Source: Bacteroidia bacterium | GTDB lineage: Bacteria; Bacteroidota; Ignavibacteria; SZUA-365 | Reading direction: 5' to 3' | Assembly (NCBI GenBank): GCA_027493955.1 | Contig: JAOSJT010000001.1 | Span: forward strand, 4,202,552 to 4,266,551 | Length of the DNA: 64,000 nt | Notes under the pieces: generated by a model | Told to the model about the DNA's origin: nothing | Database searches by the model: none | What the model saw: the letters and a program-made list of their open reading frames with translations, nothing else | Made by a program: the position numbers and the translations under genes | Shown: in pieces, positions 18,145-27,635 of the stretch | How positions within the stretch are numbered: position 1 is the stretch's first letter | Layout of the letters: every line of letters begins with the position of its first letter

Positions 18145-19131
18145 ATGACGACGACGAGCACCTATTGGAATTTTCCGCAGCGCCTGCTGCATCGTCTCGC
18201 GGTGATATTGGCCGTGGGCACGGTTCTGCTCATCGCGAAGGGCGGACTTGTGCACAGCGCCGGCGCGGGATTATCGGTACCTGACTGGCCGACAACCTAC
18301 GGCGAGAACATGTTCACCTATCCCATAGACAAGTGGTACGGCGGCATCGTGTACGAGCACGGACACCGGCTCATCGCTTCGGGTATCGGCGTGATCATGA
18401 TCGCCGTGGCCGTGATGATCTGGGCGTACGATACGCGCCGCTGGTTGAAGTGGCTCGCCGGCGCGGCGTTATTTGCGGTGATCGTACAGGGCGTGCTCGG
18501 TGGATTGACGGTGCTCATGCGCTTGCCGACAGCGGTGTCCACCGGACACGCCATGCTTGCGCAGGCCTTCATGATAATGACCATGCTCATGGCGGCGGCC
18601 ACGTCGCGCGGGTGGACGAATTCCGCGCCCGCATTGCAGGTGGACGCCGACGCGGGGCTGCAGAAACTGCTGCTCGCGACGGTGCTGTTCACGTTCGTAC
18701 AGATTTTTCTTGGTGCGCTGACGCGACACACGTACAGCGGCATGGCGATTTCCGATTTCCCGTTGAACAACGGACGCATCATACCCGAATTCGTCAGTTT
18801 CGGTGTGCTCATTCAGTTCCTGCACCGAGTGGGTGCCGTGGTGCTGACGACACTAATCATTGTGCAGAGCGTGAAGATTTTCCGTCGTCCCGAGCTTCGT
18901 CGGCTCCGGCGTCCGGCTATGGCGGGTCTGGCGATGATCGCCGTACAGTTCATGCTGGGCGCGACGGTGATATGGACGCGCGAAGCGATTATTCCCAACA
19001 CGCTGCATGTGGCGGGAGGCGCCATCACCTTCGCGACGGTGTTCCTGACCTACGCGTGGGCGCGGCGCTACTATGCATTCCGCGAGGCGGATACGAATGA
19101 ACAGCTACAGGTTTCGGAGGCACGGGCATGA
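18145..19131 (+). CDS. ctaA: Heme A synthase (COX15/CtaA family)
   Basis: Oxidises the C8 methyl of heme O to the formyl group of heme A, the cofactor of the oxidase. The 328-residue membrane protein begins FPQRLLHRLAVILAVGTVLLIAKGGLVHSAGAGLSVPDWP and contains the heme-ligating histidines in YEHGHRLIAS, TRHTYSGMAI, LHRVGAVV and NTLHVAGGA. The ATG at 18145 follows GAGGACAGAG and lies eight bases after coxA; the open frame upstream overlaps coxA in another register and is not coding. It overlaps ctaB by ATGA. Confidence 0.94.
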   Translation: MTTTSTYWNFPQRLLHRLAVILAVGTVLLIAKGGLVHSAGAGLSVPDWPTTYGENMFTYPIDKWYGGIVYEHGHRLIASGIGVIMIAVAVMIWAYDTRRWLKWLAGAALFAVIVQGVLGGLTVLMRLPTAVSTGHAMLAQAFMIMTMLMAAATSRGWTNSAPALQVDADAGLQKLLLATVLFTFVQIFLGALTRHTYSGMAISDFPLNNGRIIPEFVSFGVLIQFLHRVGAVVLTTLIIVQSVKIFRRPELRRLRRPAMAGLAMIAVQFMLGATVIWTREAIIPNTLHVAGGAITFATVFLTYAWARRYYAFREADTNEQLQVSEARA

Positions 19132-20042
19132 GCGATCTCAACTATTCAGCGACAACCGCCGCAGTGGAACTCACGCGCCGTGAAAGCGCATCCGCGTATT
19201 ACGAGTTGACGAAGCCGGGCATCACGCTGATGGTGGTCGTGAGTACCGCCGCAGGATTCTGGCTTGCGCTGCCGAAGCATTTCGCACTGCTGGATTACCT
19301 GCTTCTGTTCATCGCGACGGTGGTGGGGACCGCGCTGGTTTCCGCCGGCAGTTGCGTCCTGAACCATGTGATGGAGCATCGCTACGATCTTGAGATGAAA
19401 CGCACGATGTTTCGTCCCATTCCATCGGGAAAAATCACCGCTGCGCAGGCGACGTGGTTCGGCATTGCGCTCGCCGCCGCGGGTCTCGCGCTGCTTGTCA
19501 TTGCGCAGCCGCTGACCGCCGGACTTGCCGCGCTGACGCTGTTCCTGTATCTCGCAGTGTACACGCCGCTCAAGCGCGTGACCCCGCTGTCGACGCTGGT
19601 TGGCGGCATACCCGGCGCGCTGCCGCCGCTGGGCGGATACGCGACGGTGACGGGGAGCATTACGCTCGAGGCCGGTGTGCTGTTCATGATACTGTTTCTC
19701 TGGCAGATGCCGCACTTCTTTTCGCTCGCATGGATGTACCGCAAGGATTACGAGCGTGGCGGATTTCGCATGCTGACCGCGCTGGATGAAAGCGGTATAG
19801 TGGTGGCGAAGCATATCGTATCGTACACCATTCTGTTGCTGCTCTTCAGCCTGTTGCCGACGGTGTACGGCGACACCGGACTGCTCTATTTCGGCGCGGC
19901 ACTGCTGCTCGGGGGCGCCTTCCTCGCCATGGGATTGCGTTTCATGCATACGCGCAGCAACACACGCGCGCGCGCAGTGCTGCTGACCTCGTATCTCTAC
20001 CTTCTCGCGCTGCTCACATTGATGTTCATCGACAAGGCCTGA
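19128..20042 (+). CDS. ctaB: Protoheme IX farnesyltransferase (heme O synthase)
   Basis: Adds a farnesyl group to heme B to make heme O, the substrate of CtaA. The 304-residue UbiA-family membrane protein has ELTKPGITLMVVVSTAAGF, the allylic diphosphate motif NHVMEHRYDLEMKRTMFRP and the second loop YTPLKRVTPLSTLVGGIPG, with about eight to nine membrane helices. It is coupled to ctaA by the ATGA overlap and lies six bases before coxC. Confidence 0.95.
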   Translation: MSDLNYSATTAAVELTRRESASAYYELTKPGITLMVVVSTAAGFWLALPKHFALLDYLLLFIATVVGTALVSAGSCVLNHVMEHRYDLEMKRTMFRPIPSGKITAAQATWFGIALAAAGLALLVIAQPLTAGLAALTLFLYLAVYTPLKRVTPLSTLVGGIPGALPPLGGYATVTGSITLEAGVLFMILFLWQMPHFFSLAWMYRKDYERGGFRMLTALDESGIVVAKHIVSYTILLLLFSLLPTVYGDTGLLYFGAALLLGGAFLAMGLRFMHTRSNTRARAVLLTSYLYLLALLTLMFIDKA

Positions 20043-20048
20043 CGCATT

Positions 20049-20636
20049 ATGACCACACTCGCCGCTCATTCGCGTTTCAATACGGGCATCTATCACGGAA
20101 AGCTCGGAATGTGGATATTTCTCGCATCCGAAATCATGTTTTTCTCGGGTTTTCTGGGTGCGTTTATCGTGCTGCGCAATCTGAACATCGAACTGTTCAC
20201 CGCAAGCGCTCATCAGCTAGACAAAGTCGTGGCCACGATAAACACCGCCGTGCTGATTACGAGCAGTCTCACTATGGCGCTGTCGCATCTGGCGCTGGAA
20301 CGCGGTGAGGAAGCGAAGTTCCGCCTCTTCCTCACCATCACGATTGTTTGCGCGTTCGGTTTTCTCGGCATCAAATCCTTCGAGTACGCCACGAAGTTTT
20401 CGCATGACATTTATCCCTGGACGAACACCTTTTTCGCCAGTTACTTCACCATGACGGGCTTTCACGCGCTGCACGTGATCGGCGGACTCATCCCGATGAT
20501 CTGGATGCTCGGCAAGTCGCTGACGAAAGGCTATCCGCAGAGCATGCATCATCGCGTGGAGACACTGGGCTTGTACTGGCACTTCGTCGATCTCGTGTGG
20601 ATTTTCCTCTTCCCGACATTGTATCTGATTTTCTAG
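20049..20636 (+). CDS. coxC: Cytochrome c oxidase subunit III
   Basis: Membrane subunit that stabilises subunit I. The 195-residue product has five hydrophobic helices and family features KLGMWIFLASEIMFFSGFLGAF, FFASYFTMTGFHALHVIGG and the C-terminal GLYWHFVDLVWIFLFPTLYL. Its length suits the short five-helix class of subunit III. It ends with TAG 13 bases before coxD. Confidence 0.95.
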   Translation: MTTLAAHSRFNTGIYHGKLGMWIFLASEIMFFSGFLGAFIVLRNLNIELFTASAHQLDKVVATINTAVLITSSLTMALSHLALERGEEAKFRLFLTITIVCAFGFLGIKSFEYATKFSHDIYPWTNTFFASYFTMTGFHALHVIGGLIPMIWMLGKSLTKGYPQSMHHRVETLGLYWHFVDLVWIFLFPTLYLIF

Positions 20637-20649
20637 AAAGGAGACAGGC

Positions 20650-20931
20650 ATGGCTCACGGCGTCAGTTTCAAGGAAATCCAGAAAAGCTATCTCAAGGTA
20701 TTCATCGCCCTGATGGTGCTCACGGCACTGACGGTGGCGGTGACGACCATTCACTTCGGTGACACGCTCAACATCGTGGTGGGCATTCTCATAGCCCTGC
20801 TCAAGGCCGGACTGGTGGCATACATTTTCATGCATCTGAAATTCGATCATCGTCGGCTGCGGCTGTTCGTGTACATTCCGCTCGCGTTTTTTGTCATCAT
20901 GGTATACGCACTGACGGTGCTCGGCCTCTGA
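20650..20931 (+). CDS. Cytochrome c oxidase subunit IV (CyoD/prokaryotic cox4-like)
   Basis: A 93-residue protein with three membrane helices (about residues 17-36, 43-64, 72-92) and the pattern YLKVFIALMVLTALTVAVT ... KAGLVAYIFMHLKFD, typical of the small subunit IV in oxidase operons. AAAGGAG lies eight bases before the start. Its role is assembly or stability of the oxidase. Confidence 0.88.
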   Translation: MAHGVSFKEIQKSYLKVFIALMVLTALTVAVTTIHFGDTLNIVVGILIALLKAGLVAYIFMHLKFDHRRLRLFVYIPLAFFVIMVYALTVLGL

Positions 20932-20939
20932 TCCATCGC

Positions 20940-21860
20940 ATGCTCGTCGTCGACTCCATATCGCACAGCTATACGCAGAAGAAACACGAGGCGGTACGCG
21001 CGCTCGACGCTGTGGGCTTTACCGCTACGTCCGGCGAGATCACCGCGGTGGTGGGCCCCAACGGCAGCGGGAAGTCCACGCTGTTCCGCGTGATCGCGAG
21101 TCTGTTGCAAGCAACCGCGGGGAGTGTGCGCTTTGACGGCCGGCCTTTGAATAAAGCGGACATGAGTGTGGTTTTTCAATCGCCCGCCCTTGACGGCCTG
21201 CTGACCGTGTTCGAGAATTTTTCGCATCACATGATGCTGCACGGGAGACGCCTTGAACGCGCCGCGCTTCCGCGGGATGTGCTGGACGCGCTGGACCTCG
21301 ACGAGGTGCTGGACCGCCGTGTGGATACCTTGTCGGGCGGCTATCAACGGCGAGTGGAGGTTGCGAAAGCGCTGCTGACCGGACCGCGTTTGCTGGTGCT
21401 CGATGAACCATTCTCCGGGCTGGATGTGCGTGCGAGGATGCAGTTTTTCGCACATCTGCGCGATATCGCGCAGCAGCGCGCCTTGACCGTGGTGTTGATA
21501 ACGCATGAACTGGACCTTGCCGCACTATGCGGCCATGTCGTCATGCTGCACAAGGGAAGCGTGATGGCCGACGCAGCTCCCGCAAAACTGCTTGTGGAAT
21601 TCGGAGAAACAGTCGCGGAAGTTCGCAGCGCGGACAGCGTCGCCGTAGAGCGTCGCCTGAAGACGGCCGGATACACGGTGTTCGGTTGGAGCGATGACAC
21701 ACTGTTCGTGCCGCATGCCAGTCTCCGGGGAATCGTGGATGCACTGGGAGACGATGCGGAGCGCTGCAGTATCGAATCGCGCAGGCCCTCGCTCGACGAT
21801 TACTTTCTCACCCGCACCGGAGCTCATATTGTGGAGAGAACGGAGGCCATTGCCGCATGA
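20940..21860 (+). CDS. ABC transporter ATP-binding protein (in the oxidase operon)
   Basis: A 306-residue ATPase with Walker A GPNGSGKST near residue 40, Q-loop VFQSPALDG, signature LSGGYQRR, Walker B LLVLDEPFSGLD and H-loop THELD. The C-terminal 90 residues form an accessory domain ending in PSLDDYFLTRTG, as in DrrA/CcmA-like exporters of the ABC-2 class. It overlaps the permease gene by ATGA. Position between coxD and SCO1 suggests a role in cytochrome oxidase or copper/heme maturation, but the substrate is not shown by sequence. Confidence 0.9.
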   Translation: MLVVDSISHSYTQKKHEAVRALDAVGFTATSGEITAVVGPNGSGKSTLFRVIASLLQATAGSVRFDGRPLNKADMSVVFQSPALDGLLTVFENFSHHMMLHGRRLERAALPRDVLDALDLDEVLDRRVDTLSGGYQRRVEVAKALLTGPRLLVLDEPFSGLDVRARMQFFAHLRDIAQQRALTVVLITHELDLAALCGHVVMLHKGSVMADAAPAKLLVEFGETVAEVRSADSVAVERRLKTAGYTVFGWSDDTLFVPHASLRGIVDALGDDAERCSIESRRPSLDDYFLTRTGAHIVERTEAIAA

Positions 21861-22630
21861 ACGCTTTCGTCCTCCCCGTATACAGTCTCTGGCTGCGCGA
21901 CATGCGGCATTTCGTCCGCAGGCGCAGCCGTATCTATGGCGCCATCGGACAGCCGGTGGTGATCTGGGCGTTACTCGCGGCGGGATTTGCCGGCAGCGTG
22001 GATGGCAGTCACACAGGTGGTGTAGCGTACGGCGCGTTTTTCTTTCCCGGCGTGCTGCTGCTGATCACCGTCTTTACGTCGATGTTTTCCACGATGTCCG
22101 TGATAGAGGACAAAAAGAGCGGCTTTATGCAGGGCGTCCTTGCCTCGCCGGCGTCGCGCGGCTCCTTGCTGTGGGGCAAGATGCTTGCTGGCTCAACGCT
22201 TTCTCTGATTCAAGCCGCGGTGCTGTTCGCATTGCTGCCGGTCGCGGGAATTCCGGTGAGCCTTGAAGCAGCCGGAGCCAGCGCACTGCTCGTCGCGGCA
22301 GCCGGGCTGATATTGACCAGTTTGGGTTTGCTGATCGCCTGGCACATGCAGAGCACGCAGGGATTTCACGCGATCATGAATCTGCTGCTCATGCCCATGT
22401 GGGTGCTGTCCGGAGCGCTGTTCCCGGTAGCGGGTGCAAGCGATTGGCTCGCGGCCCTTATTCGACTGAATCCCATGTACTATGTCACGTCACTGTTCCA
22501 AACGGCGTTTTTTCTGGGCAGCGGCACGACGGTAGCCGGTAGTCCGGATATCATCATGGCCTCGATCGTCGCTCTCCTGAGCGGCGCTGCCGTGTACGCC
22601 GCAACATTGCGCACACTATCAAAACGATGA
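21857..22630 (+). CDS. ABC-2 type transporter permease
   Basis: A 257-residue membrane partner of the preceding ATPase with six predicted helices. The family features are SVIEDKKSGFMQGVLASPASRGSLL... beginning near residue 75 and LLMPMWVLSGALFPV near residue 178, typical of ABC-2 exporters (NodJ/DrrB type). It overlaps both neighbours by ATGA (21857 and 22627), so it is firmly in the operon. Substrate unknown; export of a maturation factor for the oxidase is an inference from context only. Confidence 0.88.
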   Translation: MNAFVLPVYSLWLRDMRHFVRRRSRIYGAIGQPVVIWALLAAGFAGSVDGSHTGGVAYGAFFFPGVLLLITVFTSMFSTMSVIEDKKSGFMQGVLASPASRGSLLWGKMLAGSTLSLIQAAVLFALLPVAGIPVSLEAAGASALLVAAAGLILTSLGLLIAWHMQSTQGFHAIMNLLLMPMWVLSGALFPVAGASDWLAALIRLNPMYYVTSLFQTAFFLGSGTTVAGSPDIIMASIVALLSGAAVYAATLRTLSKR

Positions 22631-23211
22631 GACGCACCTTTCTCCATATTACCTTCGCTATCCTTGCCGCCGCTGGCGTTTCAGCCTGCGGAGACGGAAG
22701 CGCCACGACGGTGACAGCGCTGCCGGAACTGGGTAAAGCCCCCGCGTTCACCGGCAGTAACTTTACCGGCGCCGAGGTGAGCAGCGACGAGCTGCGCGGT
22801 ACCGTGTACATCGCGTATTTCTTTTTCACGAGCTGTTCCGGTCCCTGTCCCGTGATGAATTCCAAGGCCAACGTCTTGCAGGCCGCGTACGCCAAGGCCA
22901 ATGATTTTCGCATCGTCGGTTTCAGCGTGGATCCGGAGACGGACACCGTGCTGCGGCTGGCGCGCTATGCGGACCGCTACTCGGCGAAGCCGGGCCGTTG
23001 GTACATGCTGCACAGCAGTATCGAACAGGTGTCCGAGGTCGCATCCGCGGGTTTCAAGGTCGGTGACGCGTCCGAACCGGATTTGCACAGCACACGCTTC
23101 ATTCTTGTCGATCGCAGCGGGACCATCCGGGGATATTACGACGGCATGGACGATACGAAAATGAGCGAGCTTCGCGGCGCCATTGACTTTTTGCTCGGGA
23201 GGGACGCATGA
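22627..23211 (+). CDS. SCO1/SenC-type copper chaperone lipoprotein
   Basis: Delivers copper to, or reduces, the CuA site of CoxB in the periplasm. The 194-residue product has a lipoprotein signal (ILAAAGVSACGDGS, lipobox VSAC), the copper-binding FFTSCSGPCPVMN (CxxxC) near residue 75 and the distal His in LHSTRFILVDRSG. It overlaps the ABC permease and the DUF420 gene by four bases each. Confidence 0.93.
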   Translation: MRRTFLHITFAILAAAGVSACGDGSATTVTALPELGKAPAFTGSNFTGAEVSSDELRGTVYIAYFFFTSCSGPCPVMNSKANVLQAAYAKANDFRIVGFSVDPETDTVLRLARYADRYSAKPGRWYMLHSSIEQVSEVASAGFKVGDASEPDLHSTRFILVDRSGTIRGYYDGMDDTKMSELRGAIDFLLGRDA

Positions 23212-23630
23212 GCATCAGTGATCTCCCGACGGTGAATGCGCTGCTGAATTCGCTTGCGACCGCGTTTCTGCTCGTCGGATTCTATTTCATCAGGCGCAAG
23301 GACGTACGCAGGCACCGCGCGATGATGTTGGCGGCTTTCGCGACTTCGACGCTTTTCCTGGCCACCTACCTGACCTATCACTTCAGCGCGCATCTCGTGA
23401 CGAGGTTCCAGGGTGAGGGGATTGCGCGAACGGTGTATTTCATCATTCTGATATCGCATTCCATCCTTGCGGTCGCCGTACCGCCCATGGCGATACTCAC
23501 ATTGTTTCGCGGACTGAAAATGTCTGTGGAGCGTCACCGCGCCATCGCGCGGTGGACGCTGCCGCTGTGGCTGTACGTATCCGTCACCGGTGTGGCCGTG
23601 TATCTGATGCTGTACCACTTCTATGCGTGA
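23208..23630 (+). CDS. DUF420 family membrane protein
   Basis: A 140-residue protein with four membrane helices. The family motif is visible: LPTVNALLNSLATAFLLVGF, RRKDVRRHRAMMLAAF, YLTYHF and ERHRAIARWTLPLWLYVSVTGV. DUF420 proteins are commonly encoded with cytochrome oxidase genes, and conserved histidines suggest heme or metal contact, but the function is not established. It overlaps SCO1 by ATGA. Confidence 0.88.
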   Translation: MSISDLPTVNALLNSLATAFLLVGFYFIRRKDVRRHRAMMLAAFATSTLFLATYLTYHFSAHLVTRFQGEGIARTVYFIILISHSILAVAVPPMAILTLFRGLKMSVERHRAIARWTLPLWLYVSVTGVAVYLMLYHFYA

Positions 23631-23637
23631 GTTGGAG

Positions 23638-23880
23638 ATGAAGAGCACAATCGCATTGACACTGATTCTGCTAACGGCGGCATTCCTGTTTCCGGATGTT
23701 GCCCAGGCGTGTCCGAATTGCAAGGAAGCATACGCGTCGGATGGCGCAACGCCCGTGGCATCCGGTTACGGAGCGAGCATACTGTTCATGATGGCCATGC
23801 CGTTTGTCGTGATCGGCGGTTTTGTGCTGCGCTTGTGGCTGGCCCGCAGGAATACCGATCAATCCGCGTTGCGGTCCTGA
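23638..23880 (+). CDS. Small membrane protein with CPNCKEAY motif
   Basis: An 80-residue protein with a signal-like N-terminus (STIALTLILLTAAFLFPDVAQA), then CPNCKEAY, and one further membrane helix (ILFMMAMPFVVIGGFVLRLWL). The CxxC directly after the signal suggests metal binding or a redox role on the periplasmic side. An in-frame ATG at 23623, overlapping the DUF420 gene, would add five residues. Position between DUF420 and actA suggests oxidase or complex III assembly; function unknown. Confidence 0.75.
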   Translation: MKSTIALTLILLTAAFLFPDVAQACPNCKEAYASDGATPVASGYGASILFMMAMPFVVIGGFVLRLWLARRNTDQSALRS

Positions 23881-23915
23881 CTCCGAGAATACGAAATCCA
23901 TTTTTTCAGGCAGCT

Positions 23916-24527
23916 ATGTTTACAGCCTCCATAGACAAGCAGATTAAACGCGCAATACTCGGCGGACTCACCGTGGTCGCCGTCGGCGCCCTCGCATTCT
24001 ATTTTTTGCGCCACCCCGATGTTATGGATGTCGGATACCGGCCGCAGCAACCCGTGCCGTTTGACCACCGGCTCCATGCCGGAGATCTCGGCATCAGTTG
24101 CGTCTATTGCCACAGCAGCGTCGAAACTTCCGCGCATTCCACCGTGCCGCCGACGAGCACCTGCATGAATTGCCACAACGCCGTCAAGCGCGACAGTCCC
24201 AAGCTCGAGGCCGTACGCGCGAGCTATGAGAACAATACCCCGATTGAGTGGGTGCGCATTCACCGGCTTCCCGACTACGCGTTTTTCAATCACAGCCGGC
24301 ATGTGAACGCTGGTATCGATTGTGCGTCCTGTCACGGCGAGGTGGAAAAGCAGGGGGTGGTGGTTCAGAAAAAACCGCTGACCATGGGTTGGTGCCTGGA
24401 TTGTCACCGCGCGCCGGAGGAACACGTCATCCGGACTCGTGACATTTCCGGCGTGGACGTGCGCCCTTCGGTGCTCAACAGCGCATTGAAAAAAGGACCC
24501 GAGAACTGTTCCGCCTGCCATCATTGA
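23916..24527 (+). CDS. actA: Alternative complex III subunit ActA, pentaheme cytochrome c
   Basis: Periplasmic electron-exit subunit of alternative complex III, a quinol:cytochrome c (or oxidase) oxidoreductase. The 203-residue product has one N-terminal membrane helix (ILGGLTVVAVGALAFYFL) and five CxxCH heme sites: CVYCH, CMNCH, CASCH, CLDCH and CSACH, the number expected for ActA. The ATG at 23916 is the first sensible start; the open frame extends upstream across the preceding gene without coding character. Confidence 0.93.
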   Translation: MFTASIDKQIKRAILGGLTVVAVGALAFYFLRHPDVMDVGYRPQQPVPFDHRLHAGDLGISCVYCHSSVETSAHSTVPPTSTCMNCHNAVKRDSPKLEAVRASYENNTPIEWVRIHRLPDYAFFNHSRHVNAGIDCASCHGEVEKQGVVVQKKPLTMGWCLDCHRAPEEHVIRTRDISGVDVRPSVLNSALKKGPENCSACHH

Positions 24528-24584
24528 CCGGGCATCGCGGCACGTTTCTCACCGAGACTAACGATTCACTACGACACATACAGC

Positions 24585-27500
24585 ATGGCTGATACAACGA
24601 CACAGAACAAGACCTACTGGAAAAGCTTCCGCGAGCTGTCGGGCGATCCGGAGGTCATGGAGCAACTCAAGCACGAGTTCCCGCCGGATTACGACGAGCC
24701 CACAGCGGGCGCGTCGTTCATGACACGGCGCACCTTCATCGGTCTGCTTGCCGCGTCCACTGCCTTTGCGGCGACCGGTTGCCGGCGTCCCGAACAGACG
24801 ATCGTGCCCTATGTAAAAAAACCGGAATATCTCGTGCCCGGTTTGGCCAACCATTTCGCCACCGCGTGGACGCATCAGAATTTCGCTGCCGGCTTGCTCG
24901 TGAAATCCCGCGAGGGACGCCCGATCAAAATCGAGGGGAACGATCTCGATCCGGTGAGCGGCGGGAAATCGTCGCATCTCGCGCAGGCCTCGCTGCTGTC
25001 GCTGTACGATCCCGACCGCGTCCTGCGGCCCACGGTAAACGACAGCGACTCCACGCCGCTCAACGCCATGCGCCGCATCGCCGACGCGATCCGCGAAGTG
25101 ACGGCCAAGGGGAAGAGCGTCCGCATCGTCGTGGACGAGCACGCGTCGCCCTCGCTTGCGAAGCTGTATGCGCAGCTCGAGACACTGCTGCCCAATACCA
25201 AAGTGGTGACCTGGCCCGCTATCACCGCCACAGGCGCGGCGGAAGCCAACCGGCAACTGCTCGGCTTCGACGGCATCATGGTGCCCGATCTCTCCCGCGC
25301 GGATGTGCTCCTCGGTGTGGAAGCGGATTTCCTCGGTACCGATCCCGACGCGCTGTATCACATCCGCCGCTTCTCGTCCCGCCGCAAACCCTCGCGCAGC
25401 GATCTTTCCATGAGCCGCTTCTACGCGGTGGAAGCGGCCATGACGCTCACTGGCATGAATGCCGACACGCGCGTGAGCATCAAGCCCGGCGAGATGAATG
25501 AGTTTCTGCTGGCACTGCTGCATGAGCTGTGCGTCAAGCGCGGTCTGCCCGGTCTCGACGCGTCGCTCGTCGCCATGTTGGCCGGGGCGGCCAACGAGCG
25601 CTTCCCCCTGATCGCCCGGATCGCCGACGACATGGCCGGGAAACAATCCGCGGTACTGATCGGCAGGCATCTGCCCGTCGAGACGCATGCGCTGGGTGTG
25701 CTGCTCAACCGCGTTCTTGGCGCGTATGGCGAGGGAAAAGTGTTCGATCCCGCACAGGCGCTTCCTTACAGCGCGTCGAAGAAAGCCGGTATCGAAACGC
25801 TGCGCGGAGAGCTGAACAAGGGTTCCGTCGGCGCGCTGATCTTCGCCGATGTGAATCCCGCCTACTCTCTGCCTGGAGCGGGTTTCCGGACCCTTGTGTC
25901 CAAAGTTCCCTACCGCTTCTCGCTTTCGCAATACGCCGACGAGACATCGAAATTCTGTTCCATTTTCATTCCGGTCAACCACTATCTCGAAGCGTGGGGA
26001 GACGCCCGGATGATGGACGGTTCACAGGCCGTCGTGCAGCCGCTGATCGCGCCTCTGAACGAAGGCCAGCTCTCATTGGGTGACGCTCTCATGGGCATCG
26101 CCAAGGCGCTGGACGCGAACAGCTTCGCCGACACCGCAAATTGGTACGAGTATGTGCGCAAGCGCTGGCGCGACGAAGTGTTCGCCGCGAGCGGACGCCC
26201 GTATTTCGATGCCTTCTGGACGGACGCATTGCGGAACGGATCCATTCCCGGCAGCACACAGCGTCCGGCGATGGGCTTCGACACCACATCTGCTTCGCGC
26301 CTGCTTCGCAGCGCCGCCGCGCAGAAGCAACAGGGACTGATGCTCGGCGTGCTGCCGTCGCACTCGCTGTACGACGGACGCCTGGCCAATCTGGGCTGGC
26401 TCATGGAGTTGCCCGATCCCGTCACCAAGGTGACCTGGGACAACGTCGCGATGATGAGCAAATCCCTGGCGCAGCGGCTGGGGGTAAAACAGCAGGATGT
26501 GGTGCGCATCACAACGGCATCGGGCAGTATCGAGCTGCCGGTGTTCATTCAGCCGGGGATTTCCGGGGACGCGGTGTTCACAAGCACCGGCTTCGGACGC
26601 ACCGAAGGCGGACGCGTGCTTGCGGAGAAAGGCGCCAACGCCTTTGCCGTGATGTCCTCCGTTTCCGAATCCATCGGCTATGTGCGCGCAAAAATTGAAA
26701 AAACCGGCGCGACCATGACTATCGCGACCACGCAGGATCATCACTCGCTATCCGGCGATGAGCATTTCGATATCGACCGCAGCGACATCGTGAAGACGGC
26801 CACGCTCGCGGCCTACGCCAAGGATGCCTCGGTGATTTACGAGAAGGACCTGCCGGTGTATGGCGCAGAGCGCAACACCGACCGTCCGATCAGCATGACC
26901 AAGCCCTTCGACTACAGCAGCGGCCACCGCTGGGGAATGACCATTGACACCTCGTCCTGCGTCGGCTGCAACGCCTGTGTGATCGCCTGCGTGTCGGAGA
27001 ACAACATTCCGGCCGTCGGCAAGGAACAGGTGGCACGCGGTCGCGAAATGCACTGGATACGCATCGACCGCTATTACAGCGGCGACGACGACAATCCCGA
27101 CACACTGTTGCAGCCCATGCTGTGCCAGCACTGCGAAAAGGCCCCGTGCGAAAACGTGTGTCCCGTGGCCGCGACGACGCACAGCCCCGAAGGTCTCAAT
27201 GAAATGACCTACAACCGCTGTGTGGGGACGCGGTACTGCTCGAACAACTGTCCCTACAAAGTCCGCCGCTTCAACTATCTCGACAATCACACGGAGGACC
27301 GCGATCCGCTGTCGCTGGTGTTCAATCCCGACGTCACTGTGCGTATGCGCGGCGTGATGGAGAAGTGCACGTTCTGCGTGCAGCGCATCAACGGTGCGAA
27401 GCATCACGCGAAGAACGAAGGCCGCGACCGCCTGAACGACGGCGAAGTGCATACCGCCTGTCAGCAGGCCTGTCCTGCCGACGCCATCGTGTTCGGCGAC

Positions 27501-27635
27501 GTGAACAATCCCGACAGCGCCGTGTCGAAGAGCATGACGAGCGACCGCGGCTATCACGTGCTGCGCGAATTGAACGTGCGGCCGTCCATCACCTACCTCG
27601 CCAAGATCAGGAATACCGACGGAGGCCGCGCATGA
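24585..27635 (+). CDS. actB: Alternative complex III subunit ActB, molybdopterin-like plus iron-sulfur protein
   Basis: A 1016-residue periplasmic subunit. Residues 48-66 hold a twin-arginine signal ([20 protein letters not shown]) that also ends in a lipobox-like cysteine. The N-terminal 700 residues resemble a molybdopterin oxidoreductase, which in this family has lost its cofactor. The C-terminal 250 residues are a ferredoxin domain with [42 protein letters not shown] and CTFC ... CQQACP, matching the three [4Fe-4S] plus one [3Fe-4S] clusters known for ActB. Overlaps actC by ATGA. Confidence 0.95.
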   Translation: MADTTTQNKTYWKSFRELSGDPEVMEQLKHEFPPDYDEPTAGASFMTRRTFIGLLAASTAFAATGCRRPEQTIVPYVKKPEYLVPGLANHFATAWTHQNFAAGLLVKSREGRPIKIEGNDLDPVSGGKSSHLAQASLLSLYDPDRVLRPTVNDSDSTPLNAMRRIADAIREVTAKGKSVRIVVDEHASPSLAKLYAQLETLLPNTKVVTWPAITATGAAEANRQLLGFDGIMVPDLSRADVLLGVEADFLGTDPDALYHIRRFSSRRKPSRSDLSMSRFYAVEAAMTLTGMNADTRVSIKPGEMNEFLLALLHELCVKRGLPGLDASLVAMLAGAANERFPLIARIADDMAGKQSAVLIGRHLPVETHALGVLLNRVLGAYGEGKVFDPAQALPYSASKKAGIETLRGELNKGSVGALIFADVNPAYSLPGAGFRTLVSKVPYRFSLSQYADETSKFCSIFIPVNHYLEAWGDARMMDGSQAVVQPLIAPLNEGQLSLGDALMGIAKALDANSFADTANWYEYVRKRWRDEVFAASGRPYFDAFWTDALRNGSIPGSTQRPAMGFDTTSASRLLRSAAAQKQQGLMLGVLPSHSLYDGRLANLGWLMELPDPVTKVTWDNVAMMSKSLAQRLGVKQQDVVRITTASGSIELPVFIQPGISGDAVFTSTGFGRTEGGRVLAEKGANAFAVMSSVSESIGYVRAKIEKTGATMTIATTQDHHSLSGDEHFDIDRSDIVKTATLAAYAKDASVIYEKDLPVYGAERNTDRPISMTKPFDYSSGHRWGMTIDTSSCVGCNACVIACVSENNIPAVGKEQVARGREMHWIRIDRYYSGDDDNPDTLLQPMLCQHCEKAPCENVCPVAATTHSPEGLNEMTYNRCVGTRYCSNNCPYKVRRFNYLDNHTEDRDPLSLVFNPDVTVRMRGVMEKCTFCVQRINGAKHHAKNEGRDRLNDGEVHTACQQACPADAIVFGDVNNPDSAVSKSMTSDRGYHVLRELNVRPSITYLAKIRNTDGGRA

